Below are positions 42,888-51,936 of a DNA stretch of 64,000 nt, piece by piece. Both the position numbers and the translations under genes were made by a program. Location of the stretch: positions 1-64,000 of the forward strand of contig MSHC01000031.1 in assembly GCA_001940995.1 (NCBI GenBank). The letters run 5' to 3'. Below the pieces are notes generated by a model. That model was given only the letters and a program-made list of their open reading frames with translations. It had not been told where the DNA came from and did no database searches. Position 1 is the stretch's first letter, and each line of letters begins with the position of its first letter. This stretch comes from Ruminococcus sp. Phil15 (GTDB lineage Bacteria; Bacillota; Clostridia; Oscillospirales; Ruminococcaceae).

Positions 42888-44909
42888 TTAAAACTCGCTT
42901 TTTATCATAAATTCTTCTCTATGCCTTGATCTAAGCTCATCTCTCGTAACTACCCTTTCCTTATACGCTTCAAAGACAACTGCGCTTATCGGAGGTATCG
43001 ACACTCTGCTGCTGCTAAGCGGGAAGTTGTAGCTCTTGGCGTCCGGCGACAGTCTTACAAAGAAACAACCCTCAGGAAGCGTAAGACCGCTCGGCTCCTT
43101 GCAGGGGTTTATTGCAACCACAAGGCACTTGCTTCCGTCCTCCAGCTTATATGCGATCGTGCTGTTTATGTCGGTAGGTAAAAACATGAGCTTTTCTCTT
43201 ATCTCGTCGGCTGTGCGCAGGCGGAAAAGAGGATTGTCACGTCTTAATCTTACAAGCTCACGGCAATACTTGAACACGTCGTACTGCTCTAGCTTTCTTT
43301 GCCACTTTATGCTGTTGGTAAAGTCGGGGGATTTGTAGCTGTTTTCGTCATAACGCTCGTGGATTGCCTGCGGCTCGTCAAGGAGCGGCTTCGGCTTGCT
43401 TCTCATAAAGTCCTGTCCCAGCTGTAAGAACGGCACTCCCTGCGCCAAAAGCACAAGCGCCAATGAGAGCTTATGTGCGCTCTTCTTTTCTTCCTCGGTG
43501 TAATCGCCGCAGGAAATGAGGATTTTATCCCACATTGTCCAGTTATCGTGAGCCTCGCAATAATTTATCGTCTGGTGCGGCTCTGTCGCCCATGCGGCTT
43601 CGTCATAGCCGTTTACTCCGCTGTGCTTTACAGACCCTGCAAGTCCACGCTTTATGATTTCGGTAAGGTCGGTGTTCCCTCCGACATAACCTCTTTTATA
43701 TACGTCGAATGTATTGCCCTTTATTGCGTCTCTGAAATTGTCGTTGAACACTCCTACCCTGTCGAACGCTCCTATGTTCCACTTGACACACCTTTCGCCC
43801 TCAGGGATTGCACACTCTCCTCCTGACCAGCCCTCCCCGTACATCATAACGTACGGGGAAAGCTTTAAAAGCTCGTCACGGATAATATTTATAGTTTCGC
43901 AGTCAAGGACAGCCATAAGGTCGAAGCGGAAGCCGTCCAGCTTATATTCGTTCGCCCAATAGAGGACAGAATCGACGATATATCTTCTTACCATTGCGTG
44001 TTCTGAGGCAATTTCGTTTCCTACTCCTGAGCCGTTTGAGAAGCTGCCGTCCTCTTTAAGCCTATGGTAATAATACGGAACAGAAATCTGGAAATCCGAT
44101 TTTTCGGTAAAATAGGTATGGTTATACACAACGTCCATAATTACGCCTATGCCGTTTTTATGAAGCTCCATAACGAGCGTTTTAAGCTCCTTTACCCGTG
44201 AAACGGGATTTTCTGCGTCTGTTGAATACGAACCCTCCGGGCAGTTATAATTTTTAGGGTCATAACCCCAATTATACTCGTTGTTATACGGCTTTTCCTC
44301 ATCGACTGAAACAAAGTCGTATATCGGGAGAAGCTGGACGTGCGTTACGCCAAGCTCTTTAAGGTGGGCAAGTCCTACTGTAACGCCATTTTCGATAAGC
44401 CCGTCCTGTGCCATACCGAGGAATTTTCCTCTGTACGCAAGCTTTACTCCGCCTGACTCGTCTATTGAGAAGTCCCTGATATGGCACTCGTAGATTATGG
44501 CGTCGCAGGGATGCTCGATATTCGGCCTTGGCACCAAGTCAAAGCCGTATGGGGTAGCTTTTTTCATATCTATGATTGCGCTTCGCTTGCCGTTTACTCC
44601 GCAGCTTCTTGCGTAGAGATCGCAGGCTTCATAGTATTTTGAGTACTCAAATTCATAGACATAGGTATAGAAACAGCCCTCTAAGCTTCTGAGAATTTCG
44701 ACCTGCCAGCAGCCTGTCCAATGCCTTTCCATAGGAAGAGTTTCTATAAGGTTGTTTCCCTTTCCGTCTGCATAGACTCTTAAATAGACACCTGTTGCGA
44801 CCGGCGACCAGGTGCGGAATATTGTTTTATCCTCTGTCAGCTCTACGCCGAGAGGTCCGCCGTAATAGTTATCACTGTCAAATTTCTTTATATCTGTAAT
44901 CGGGTTCAT
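42888..44909 (-). CDS. pulA: Type I pullulanase (GH13, alpha-1,6-debranching)
   Basis: 673 residues, no signal peptide, so cytosolic glycogen or maltodextrin debranching is likely. An N-terminal CBM48-like domain (residues ~15-110) is followed by a GH13 barrel. The type I marker YNWGYDPKNYN is present near 210. Other motifs are DVVYNH, nucleophile Asp330 in DGFRFDLMAVLD, acid Glu359 in YGEGW, and CEAHDN. It is the last gene of the run with mraY-like, uridine-kinase-like and beta-CASP genes (gaps 14-32 bp). The mix of functions is odd but spacing argues for co-transcription. Confidence 0.95.
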   Translation of the reverse strand: MNPITDIKKFDSDNYYGGPLGVELTEDKTIFRTWSPVATGVYLRVYADGKGNNLIETLPMERHWTGCWQVEILRSLEGCFYTYVYEFEYSKYYEACDLYARSCGVNGKRSAIIDMKKATPYGFDLVPRPNIEHPCDAIIYECHIRDFSIDESGGVKLAYRGKFLGMAQDGLIENGVTVGLAHLKELGVTHVQLLPIYDFVSVDEEKPYNNEYNWGYDPKNYNCPEGSYSTDAENPVSRVKELKTLVMELHKNGIGVIMDVVYNHTYFTEKSDFQISVPYYYHRLKEDGSFSNGSGVGNEIASEHAMVRRYIVDSVLYWANEYKLDGFRFDLMAVLDCETINIIRDELLKLSPYVMMYGEGWSGGECAIPEGERCVKWNIGAFDRVGVFNDNFRDAIKGNTFDVYKRGYVGGNTDLTEIIKRGLAGSVKHSGVNGYDEAAWATEPHQTINYCEAHDNWTMWDKILISCGDYTEEEKKSAHKLSLALVLLAQGVPFLQLGQDFMRSKPKPLLDEPQAIHERYDENSYKSPDFTNSIKWQRKLEQYDVFKYCRELVRLRRDNPLFRLRTADEIREKLMFLPTDINSTIAYKLEDGSKCLVVAINPCKEPSGLTLPEGCFFVRLSPDAKSYNFPLSSSRVSIPPISAVVFEAYKERVVTRDELRSRHREEFMIKSEF

Positions 44910-44938
44910 TGGTAATAAAAACGTCCTTTAAATTATAA

Positions 44939-45907
44939 TCAGAAATAGAATACTCCTAATGTTACAAGAGAAATTATCGCCTGTATGATTGAGAGCCGGA
45001 ACACGATCTGCGTAGGCGACCAGCCTGAATTTTTCCTTAAATGGTCGTGGATAGGAGTTCTTATATTCTTCATAAAGCCCTTGAGTCTTAAAAACTTTAT
45101 GCAGGAAATTTTAACAAGTGATGCTCCGCCGTCAACGATAAGCATAAGGCAAATCGGGATAAAGAGCAGAGGTCTTGCGGTTTTCATCATAGCAACGGCG
45201 AGCATGACGCCAATGGCTCTTGAACCTGCGTCGCCCATTAGCATACCGCTTGGGTTTGCATTATACCAGAGATATGCCACGATACAGAGCGTCATAATGA
45301 CGAGCATTGAGGTAAAGCCTTTATCAGCTGCTCCCGATGTCCAAAGGACGGCTGCAACTGTCGTGAGCGATAAGATACTTAGTGTTCCGCAGAGACCGTC
45401 CACGCCGTCCGAACAGTTTGTTACATTTATGCTGAACCAGACTAGAGCGGCGCCGAGCGCTATATACAAAGCAGGCGGTATATCAAAGCTCATACCGAGG
45501 ATCGTTGTAGCCTTAACAGAATCCTTATTGAAATACCAATAGGTAGAGGACATAGAAACTGCGATAACGAGGTCTAAAAGTCCTTTCTTGACTCTGCCCC
45601 AAGGCACCTTTGCGGAGTCGTCCAGAAAACCGCTGAGCATTGAGAGATATATACCGCAGAGGTAAATTATCCTTTCGATGTTCATAGGCACAAATAATGC
45701 GCAGAGAAGCGCAAAGGCAGTTATAAATATAACGCCTGCGCCTGTCGGCTTACCTGCGGATTTCTGACCGTCTATTGCAAAGTCCTTACCATGATCTCTC
45801 GGGAGGACTCCTTTAAGTCCGCTCAGAGCGGCAAACGGAAGAAAGAATCCGAGCAGGAGTGCAAGAATTACTGTTACTTTATCGTTATCAACTATGCTAT
45901 ACAGCAT
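44939..45907 (-). CDS. MraY-family glycosyl-1-phosphate transferase
   Basis: 322 residues, ten helices. MraY transfers phospho-MurNAc-pentapeptide to undecaprenyl phosphate to make lipid I. Active-site motifs seen are GFLDDSAKV (the DDxxK pair), NVTNCSDGVDGL, MGDAGSRAIG and the late PIHDHLRK loop. Length and the PIH-loop favour MraY over WecA/TagO, but MGDAGS rather than MGDTGS and the position outside any mur/dcw cluster leave room for doubt. It lies 32 bp after the uridine-kinase-like gene and 29 bp before pullulanase. Confidence 0.85.
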   Translation of the reverse strand: MLYSIVDNDKVTVILALLLGFFLPFAALSGLKGVLPRDHGKDFAIDGQKSAGKPTGAGVIFITAFALLCALFVPMNIERIIYLCGIYLSMLSGFLDDSAKVPWGRVKKGLLDLVIAVSMSSTYWYFNKDSVKATTILGMSFDIPPALYIALGAALVWFSINVTNCSDGVDGLCGTLSILSLTTVAAVLWTSGAADKGFTSMLVIMTLCIVAYLWYNANPSGMLMGDAGSRAIGVMLAVAMMKTARPLLFIPICLMLIVDGGASLVKISCIKFLRLKGFMKNIRTPIHDHLRKNSGWSPTQIVFRLSIIQAIISLVTLGVFYF

Positions 45908-45939
45908 ACAATCTGTCCTTTCTACTACCGGAATTTAAC

Positions 45940-46878
45940 TTAATAGGTCATTGAACCGCCGCCGATAAATTCTCTGATAAGCGAGCTATCGGGGATAAGC
46001 TCCGTGCCAAGCGGTTCTGTTTCGGACAGCACCTTTACCATATCGGCAAAGTTATCAAAGCCTGCGTAGCCGTCCTTTACTCCAAGAAGCTCTTCATAAA
46101 GGAGAGTCTTGAACACGGCAGGCTCATATCCCATAAAGGAATCTATCTGGAATTTTGCATTGTTCTTGAACGGGAGTATGTATTTGCTTGCGCCGTTTTC
46201 AACGCTTTTATATCTTGCCATACTCTCGGCAAAGCTTCTCGCTCTGTGAATTCTGTCACGGTTAAGCCTTCTCATAAGACGGATTTTTGACGGATGAAGA
46301 AGCGTTCCGTCGGAGGCTTCGATTCTTGTTCTCACGCTTATATAAATTCCGCAGGCAAACTCGGCAGACTTTCCTGTTACAAGCGGATTGAGGGCGTGTA
46401 TTCCCTCCATAATGACAAGCTCGCCCGGCTTTCTCTTAAAAATCCTGCCCGATTTTCCGCTCGTCTGCGTTGCGAAGTTAAAGCATGGAAGCTCGACAGC
46501 CTCGCAGTTTGCAATCTTCATAAGGTGGTCGCTGAGAAGTTCAATATCGACCCTGTAAGGCGACTCGTAGTCGATAACCCCGTCTGCGTCCTTTGCCATT
46601 TCGTTTTTATCGCAGGTGAGAAAGTAGTCGTCCATGGCGATTGCGTGGGTTTCCACTCCCATTCTGTCAAGTATCTGTTCAATTCTCATTGAGGTCGTGG
46701 TCTTTCCGCTTCCCGACGGACCGGACAAAAGAATGACCGGATTATCCGAGGTATGCCTGTTAAGGGAAACTGCTATTTTCTCGATATCCTCCATATAGAG
46801 CTTTTCTCGCTCCTCTACGAATGCCTTTGCATCAAACTTGATACGCTCGTTAATTTCTTCGACACTTAATATTTTCAT
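45940..46878 (-). CDS. Uridine kinase-like nucleoside kinase
   Basis: 312 residues. P-loop GPSGSGKTTTS near residues 54-64, then MDDYFLTCDKNEMAKDADGVIDYESPYRVD with the Asp pair of uridine kinases, and VIMEGIHALNP. The protein is longer than Udk (~210) because of an N-terminal helical segment and a C-terminal extension, which fits the nucleoside/uridine kinase-like branch of Firmicutes. Substrate not certain (uridine, or a sugar/pantothenate-type alcohol). It starts 14 bp after the beta-CASP gene stop. Confidence 0.85.
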   Translation of the reverse strand: MKILSVEEINERIKFDAKAFVEEREKLYMEDIEKIAVSLNRHTSDNPVILLSGPSGSGKTTTSMRIEQILDRMGVETHAIAMDDYFLTCDKNEMAKDADGVIDYESPYRVDIELLSDHLMKIANCEAVELPCFNFATQTSGKSGRIFKRKPGELVIMEGIHALNPLVTGKSAEFACGIYISVRTRIEASDGTLLHPSKIRLMRRLNRDRIHRARSFAESMARYKSVENGASKYILPFKNNAKFQIDSFMGYEPAVFKTLLYEELLGVKDGYAGFDNFADMVKVLSETEPLGTELIPDSSLIREFIGGGSMTY

Positions 46879-46892
46879 CTTCTCACTCCCCT

Positions 46893-48494
46893 TTATTCAA
46901 ATTTATCACATATATCGTTTATCCTGTCGGTTAGTCTTGCTAAATCCTTGTTAGCCCTGCCCTGCGCACCCCTGATAAGCTTTGTGAGCCTGTCAAGCGC
47001 AGAGAGAAGTCTTGCGTAGACGCTGTTATTACCGATATTCTCGTTATCACTTGTCTTTTTTTCAATCGGGACAGGCTGTGTTTCTTCGATAAACTCTCCT
47101 GTAGCAATATCAAAGCTCGTTCCGCTGCAAGGTGCGTAGGCGTTAGCGGAAAGCTCGGTTTTAAGCGTATTCACGAACGCTTCTGCGGCGTCGTTTTCGC
47201 CGTGGTTTACAAAAATCCTTTTTGGAGTATTTCCGAATGCTCTCGCCCATTCGATAAGTCCGTCAAGGTCTGCGTGTCCGCTTATGCCGTTCAGTCTTAC
47301 GATTTCGGCTCTTACTATTACTTCCTCGCCAAACAGCTTGACCTTTTCCGCACCGTCGAGCAGAGAACGTCCCAGCGTATTATATGCCTGATAGCCTGCA
47401 AACATTACTGTGTTTTCTTCTCTCCAGAGGTTGTGCTTCAGGTGGTGCTTGATTCTGCCTGCCTCGCACATACCGCTTGCGGATATAATAATTTTTGGCT
47501 CTTTGTCAAAGTTAATCATCTTTGACTCGTCAGAAGTTACCGCAACGGTAAGTCCGTCAAAAACGATCGGGTCGATACCGCTGTGCACATACCTGAGTGC
47601 TTCCTCGTCAAAGCAGCTTTCCTTATTTTGGGAAAAGACCTTTGTTGCTTCTATTGCGAGCGGACTGTCGATATATACCTTAAAATTCTTTTTATCGACA
47701 AGTCCCCTGTCCTTGATTTTCTTAATAAAGTAAAGAATTTCCTGTGTTCTGCCTACCGCAAATGACGGAATAACAAGGTTACCGCCTCTTGCGAAGGTTC
47801 TGTTTATGATTGAGGCAAGCTCTGTTTCGTAGTCGTCGGGGACAGTATGCCTCCTGTCGCCGTAGGTTGACTCCATTACGACATAATCCGCCTCGCTTAT
47901 GTACTGCGGGTCTCTGATAAGCGGCTGGTTGAAATTTCCGATATCTCCTGAGAAAACAAGCTTTCTTGTTATGCCGTTTTCGGTGAGCCAGACCTCGATT
48001 GATGACGAGCCTAAGAGGTGACCTGCGTCCACAAATCTTACCGTGACGCCTTCTGATATCTCGCACTTTTCATCATAGTTATGCGGAACAAAGCACTTTA
48101 TCGCTTCCTCTGCATCTGCGATAGTGTAGAGGGGGGTAAGCTCGGTCTTACCCTTACGTTTATTCTTGCGGCTTCTCCATTCTGCTTCAAACTCCTGGAT
48201 ATGGGCAGAGTCGCGGAGCATTATCGAGCAGAGGTTTGCCGTCGCTTTTGTTGAGTGGATTTTGCCGCTAAAGCCGCCTGCGCTGAGCAGCGGAAGAAGT
48301 CCCGAATGGTCGACGTGAGCGTGTGTTAAAAGCACGAAATCAATTTCAGACGGCGCACAAGGGATTTTTGCATTTTCGTACATATTCTTGCCCTGTTCCA
48401 TACCGAAATCAACAAGAAATCTCTTTCCTGCGGCTTCAATATAGGTACAGCTTCCCGTAACTTCACGGCAAGCGCCGATAAATACCATTTTCAT
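46893..48494 (-). CDS. MBL-fold beta-CASP hydrolase (RNA-processing type)
   Basis: 533 residues. The metallo-beta-lactamase metal motif HAHVDHSG is at 58-65, then DAGHLLGSSSIEVW and GDIGNF. The beta-CASP domain follows, with MESTYGDRRH and FAVGRTQEILYFI, and the closing motifs SASGMCEAGRIKHHL and VNHGENDAAEAF complete it. These are RNase J/CPSF-like nucleases; this branch (YSH1 group) is uncharacterised in Firmicutes. The last ~75 residues are a charged helical tail not found in the core fold. It heads the four-gene run down to pullulanase, from a promoter at 48546-48574. Confidence 0.9.
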   Translation of the reverse strand: MKMVFIGACREVTGSCTYIEAAGKRFLVDFGMEQGKNMYENAKIPCAPSEIDFVLLTHAHVDHSGLLPLLSAGGFSGKIHSTKATANLCSIMLRDSAHIQEFEAEWRSRKNKRKGKTELTPLYTIADAEEAIKCFVPHNYDEKCEISEGVTVRFVDAGHLLGSSSIEVWLTENGITRKLVFSGDIGNFNQPLIRDPQYISEADYVVMESTYGDRRHTVPDDYETELASIINRTFARGGNLVIPSFAVGRTQEILYFIKKIKDRGLVDKKNFKVYIDSPLAIEATKVFSQNKESCFDEEALRYVHSGIDPIVFDGLTVAVTSDESKMINFDKEPKIIISASGMCEAGRIKHHLKHNLWREENTVMFAGYQAYNTLGRSLLDGAEKVKLFGEEVIVRAEIVRLNGISGHADLDGLIEWARAFGNTPKRIFVNHGENDAAEAFVNTLKTELSANAYAPCSGTSFDIATGEFIEETQPVPIEKKTSDNENIGNNSVYARLLSALDRLTKLIRGAQGRANKDLARLTDRINDICDKFE

Positions 48495-48545
48495 AAGGCA
48501 GTTTTCCTTTCACCAGCCGTTTTACGGCATAGATATACAGTATGT

Positions 48546-48574
48546 ATTATACCATATTTTGCCCCTTAAATCAA
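48546..48574 (-). promoter_or_regulatory. Promoter of the beta-CASP to pullulanase run
   Basis: Minus strand: -35 TTGATT (48569-48574), 17-bp spacer ending TATGG, -10 TATAAT (48546-48551). Confidence 0.78.
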
Positions 48575-48607
48575 CTGTATTTTACGATAAATTGCTACTG
48601 CTGCAAA

Positions 48608-48646
48608 AGAAAAACGGACGCCTCGGATAACCCGAAACGTCCGCAC
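48608..48646 (-). terminator. Ferredoxin gene terminator
   Basis: Minus-strand stem GGACGTTTCGG / CCGAGGCGTCC (G-U pairs included) and then GTTTTTCTTTT. Confidence 0.78.
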
Positions 48647-48660
48647 TATGTATCCTATGA

Positions 48661-48867
<207 letters not shown>

Positions 48868-48881
48868 CTACTCATACTTAT

Positions 48882-48909
48882 ATGATACCATAATTTTTGA
48901 AAAAAGCAA
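48882..48909 (-). promoter_or_regulatory. Ferredoxin promoter
   Basis: Minus strand: -35 TTGCTT (48904-48909), 16-bp spacer ending TATGG, -10 TATCAT (48882-48887). Confidence 0.6.
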
Positions 48910-48924
48910 GTGTTTTTGCAAAAA

Positions 48925-49359
48925 TTATTTCTCACCAAATAAATCTCCGGAATTTAGCAGAATAAATCCCTTTTCTTTAAGCACTTTTGACGCAAAATCA
49001 TTGTCGGCAACCCTGAGCATAACGTATGCCTTTTCCGCCTCACGGCTTACGAATGCATACATATACTCAACGCCGATGTTGTCTGCGTAAAGCGCTTCCA
49101 TAACTGCTGCAAGTCCGCCCGGCTTATCGTCAAGACCTACTGCAAGCACTTTTGTCGTTGTTGCGGAAAAATTGTTTTCCTCAAGTATCTTCATAGCCTT
49201 TTCGGTGTCGTTTACTACAATTCTGAGGATACCGAAGTCTGTTGTGTCAGCAAGCGACATAGCACGAATGTCTATTCCGCCGTTGCCAAGAAGTCTTGTT
49301 ACCGCCGATATTTTACCTGCACGGTTTTCCATAAATACAGAAATCTGCTTAACTGCCAT
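48925..49359 (-). CDS. Tandem ACT-domain protein
   Basis: 144 residues made of two ACT domains (about 1-68: AVKQISVFMENRAGKISAVTRLL; about 70-140: KVLAVGLDDKPGGLAAVMEALY). ACT domains bind small ligands, usually amino acids. Stand-alone pairs of this sort are commonly encoded beside phenylacetate-CoA ligase and IOR genes, and may sense aromatic amino acids. ATG 49359 starts the first ACT strand; upstream in-frame residues (HSSQISNNRMGET) do not belong to the domain. It follows paaK by 124 bp. Confidence 0.9.
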   Translation of the reverse strand: MAVKQISVFMENRAGKISAVTRLLGNGGIDIRAMSLADTTDFGILRIVVNDTEKAMKILEENNFSATTTKVLAVGLDDKPGGLAAVMEALYADNIGVEYMYAFVSREAEKAYVMLRVADNDFASKVLKEKGFILLNSGDLFGEK

Positions 49360-49483
49360 AATAGTTTCCCCCATTCGATTATTTGATATTTGGCTGCTGT
49401 GGCACACGGCGCACTGTTCCCTCCGCCTCATGAGTCGGCATTAAGCGCCGATATGCAGGGAAAATGCCCGTGACAGCCTTCAG

Positions 49484-50788
49484 TTAATGAAGCTTACGCT
49501 TGTCGATAACTCTTACTGCCTTACCCTCGCTTCTTGCGATAGACTTAGGCGATACGAGATGCACCTTAGGATTGATGCCGAGCATAGTTTTGATAGCCGC
49601 AACAAGCTCTGCTTCCTTCTTCTGGATATCCTTAATTGTGTCGGAGAACTGTTCTGCGTTCATTTCAACTGAAATATCGAGCGTGTCCGTGTTGTTTACT
49701 CTGTCAACTTCGATAAGGTAGTTCGGAGAGTAGCCCTGCTCGATAAGAACCGTTTCAATCTGTGATGGGAACACGTTAACGCCTCTGATAATCATCATAT
49801 CGTCGCTTCTGCCCATAGGCTTCGACATCTTTACGAGAGTTCTTCCGCAGGAGCATTTTTCTCTTGTAAGAACGCAGATGTCTCTCGTTCTGTATCTGAG
49901 AAGCGGGAATGCTTCCTTTGTAATGCTTGTGAACACAAGCTCGCCCTTTGAGCCTTCGGGCAGCACCTCGCCCGTTTTCGGGTCGATGATTTCAGCAATA
50001 AAGTGGTCCTCGTTGATGTGCATACCCGTCTGCTCCTCGCACTCAAAAGAAACGCCCGGACCGCTTGTTTCGGTAAGTCCGTAGATATCGTACGCCTTAA
50101 TGCCGAGGGACTTTTCAATTTCTCTTCTCATTTCCTCCGTCCAAGGCTCTGCGCCGAATATGCCTGCCTTGAGCTTGTTGTCCTCAGGCTTGTAGCCCAT
50201 TTCCTTGAGAGATTCTCCGATATATGCTGCGTATGACGGTGTGCAGCAGAGGATAGTGGACTTCAAGTCCATCATAAACTGAATCTGTCTTTCCGTGTTT
50301 CCGGAGGACATAGGAAGCGTAAGACAGCCAACCTTATGTGAGCCGCCGTTAAGACCCGGTCCGCCTGTAAAAAGTCCGTAGCCGTAGCACACCTGGCAAA
50401 CGTCGTCTTTTGTTCCGCCTGCGGCAACGATTGCTCTTGCGCAGCAGTTTTCCCAGATGTCAATGTCATTCTGTGTGTAGAATGCTACTACTCTCTTGCC
50501 TGTTGTACCGCTTGTTGACTGGATTCTTACGCAGTCAGAGAGCGGCTTTGCGAGGAGTCCGTAAGGATATGCCTCACGAAGGTCTGCCTTTGTAAGAAAC
50601 GGCAGCTTGTGAAGGTCTTCAATGCCGTTAATATCGTCGGGGGTAACGCCCTTTTCGTCCATCAGCTTCTTGTAATAAGGCACATTTTCATAAACGTGCT
50701 TTACCTGCGTCACGAGTCTTTCGCTCTGAAGCTTCTTCATGTCCTCACGGGACATACACTCAATTTCTTCGTTCCAATATTTAGACAT
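49484..50788 (-). CDS. paaK: Phenylacetate--CoA ligase (PaaK family)
   Basis: 434 residues, normal length. AMP-binding P-loop STSGTTGKR at 91-99, then YGLTETSGPG for adenylate binding and RYRTRDICVLTREKCSCGRT in the C-terminal part. The enzyme joins phenylacetate, or a related aryl acetate, to CoA using ATP. With IOR it forms the reverse route aryl-acetate to aryl-CoA to aryl pyruvate used by anaerobes for aromatic amino acids, or the forward route in their fermentation. Located between the degenerate HD gene and the ACT gene. Confidence 0.95.
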   Translation of the reverse strand: MSKYWNEEIECMSREDMKKLQSERLVTQVKHVYENVPYYKKLMDEKGVTPDDINGIEDLHKLPFLTKADLREAYPYGLLAKPLSDCVRIQSTSGTTGKRVVAFYTQNDIDIWENCCARAIVAAGGTKDDVCQVCYGYGLFTGGPGLNGGSHKVGCLTLPMSSGNTERQIQFMMDLKSTILCCTPSYAAYIGESLKEMGYKPEDNKLKAGIFGAEPWTEEMRREIEKSLGIKAYDIYGLTETSGPGVSFECEEQTGMHINEDHFIAEIIDPKTGEVLPEGSKGELVFTSITKEAFPLLRYRTRDICVLTREKCSCGRTLVKMSKPMGRSDDMMIIRGVNVFPSQIETVLIEQGYSPNYLIEVDRVNNTDTLDISVEMNAEQFSDTIKDIQKKEAELVAAIKTMLGINPKVHLVSPKSIARSEGKAVRVIDKRKLH

Positions 50789-50852
50789 CAGAACTCGCCT
50801 CCTAAAATAAATTACTAAAATAAGCGCCTAACACCTAGACACAAATGTTACA

Positions 50853-51317
50853 TTAATTTTCTTCCTGAGAAACTCCGTACATATCGCACAGATACTGCTT
50901 TCCGCATTTCGTTTTGAACACAGTATTCAGAACCTCTGTGATAGACTCCTTATCGAGCCTGTTCTCAAATGCGGACACGAGGAAGTTTGCTTCGGCTAAA
51001 ATCTGGTAGTCGATACCGGTAATATCGTCGTAGCTTGCGTTTTTCAGCACAAGGTCATGCACCTTTTCAATAAAGTTCCTCTCGTAGCCGAGGTTTAAAA
51101 GGAGCATATCCGACACCATTGCGCTTTCTGTGCCGTTGTCTGCGATATTGCAGACTGCGGCGGCGATTTCAACAGTCAGGATCGTGCTTTCCGACAGCCC
51201 CTCCTCTCTTGCGATAGCCCTTGCAAATCCGCAGACCTTCATTATATGGTTGATTTTTTCAGGCTCGCCGCTGTTGTGCTGCACAAGCAGTGATATAAGT
51301 GCAGAAAGCTCAGGCAT
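50853..51317 (-). CDS. HD-domain-like protein with missing catalytic HD pair
   Basis: 154 residues, all helical. The first HD-domain His is present (KINHIMKVCGFARAIA, His24), but the expected ALLHDIG is read IAAAVCNIAD, with Cys56-Asn57 replacing His-Asp. A helix resembling LKNASYDDITGIDYQILAEANFLV follows. Loss of the metal-binding HD suggests it no longer hydrolyses phosphates and may be a binding or scaffold protein. It sits between iorB (16 bp) and paaK (64 bp) in the aromatic-acid cluster, implying a role there. Confidence 0.8.
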   Translation of the reverse strand: MPELSALISLLVQHNSGEPEKINHIMKVCGFARAIAREEGLSESTILTVEIAAAVCNIADNGTESAMVSDMLLLNLGYERNFIEKVHDLVLKNASYDDITGIDYQILAEANFLVSAFENRLDKESITEVLNTVFKTKCGKQYLCDMYGVSQEEN

Positions 51318-51333
51318 TTCTCACGCCTCCTTA

Positions 51334-51912
51334 TTAGTTTGCGGCGCTCTCGCCAAGCTCGAACGCCTTTTTGTTAAGCTCCAAAAACTTTGCGGGCACG
51401 CACTTTTCGAGTGCTTCCTGCCAATATTTCTCCTCAAAGCCCATTTTTGTAGATACAAGTCCCATAAGGACTACGTTCGACGCCTTTGCGTTGCCTGCTT
51501 CAAGTGCGAGGCTGAGCGCATCGCAGGACAGCACGTTGACACCCTGTGCTGTAAGCTTTCCGATAACGTCCTGAGGATACTCCATAACGCCCTGTATTAC
51601 GGGCATAGGGTCAAGCTGCTGGGTCGAGGTAACGATGTGTCCGCCCTTTTTGAGGTAGGACAACCATCTTGCCGCTTCAAGCGCTTCAAAGCTGATGATG
51701 ATATCTGCTTCGCCCTTTTCTATTACCGGCGAATACACCTTCTCGCCGTACTTTACATATGTAACGACCGAGCCGCCTCTCTGGCTCATTCCATGCACCT
51801 CGGACACCTTAACGTCAAAGCCCTGTGCAAGCAGGACGTTTCCGATAAGTCTTGATGCAAGGAGAGAACCCTGTCCGCCCACGCCGACTATCATAATTGA
51901 TTTTGTTTTCAT
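51334..51912 (-). CDS. iorB: Indolepyruvate:ferredoxin oxidoreductase, beta subunit
   Basis: 192 residues. The gamma-type POR/KOR domain shows IMIVGVGGQGSLLASRLIGNVLL and VHGMSQRGGSVVTYVKYG, the usual nucleotide/CoA-proximal motifs. With IorA it oxidatively decarboxylates aryl pyruvates to aryl-acetyl-CoA and reduces ferredoxin. It begins 24 bp after iorA. Confidence 0.95.
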   Translation of the reverse strand: MKTKSIMIVGVGGQGSLLASRLIGNVLLAQGFDVKVSEVHGMSQRGGSVVTYVKYGEKVYSPVIEKGEADIIISFEALEAARWLSYLKKGGHIVTSTQQLDPMPVIQGVMEYPQDVIGKLTAQGVNVLSCDALSLALEAGNAKASNVVLMGLVSTKMGFEEKYWQEALEKCVPAKFLELNKKAFELGESAAN

Positions 51913-51936
51913 AACAATTTATCCTTTCAGGTTTAC

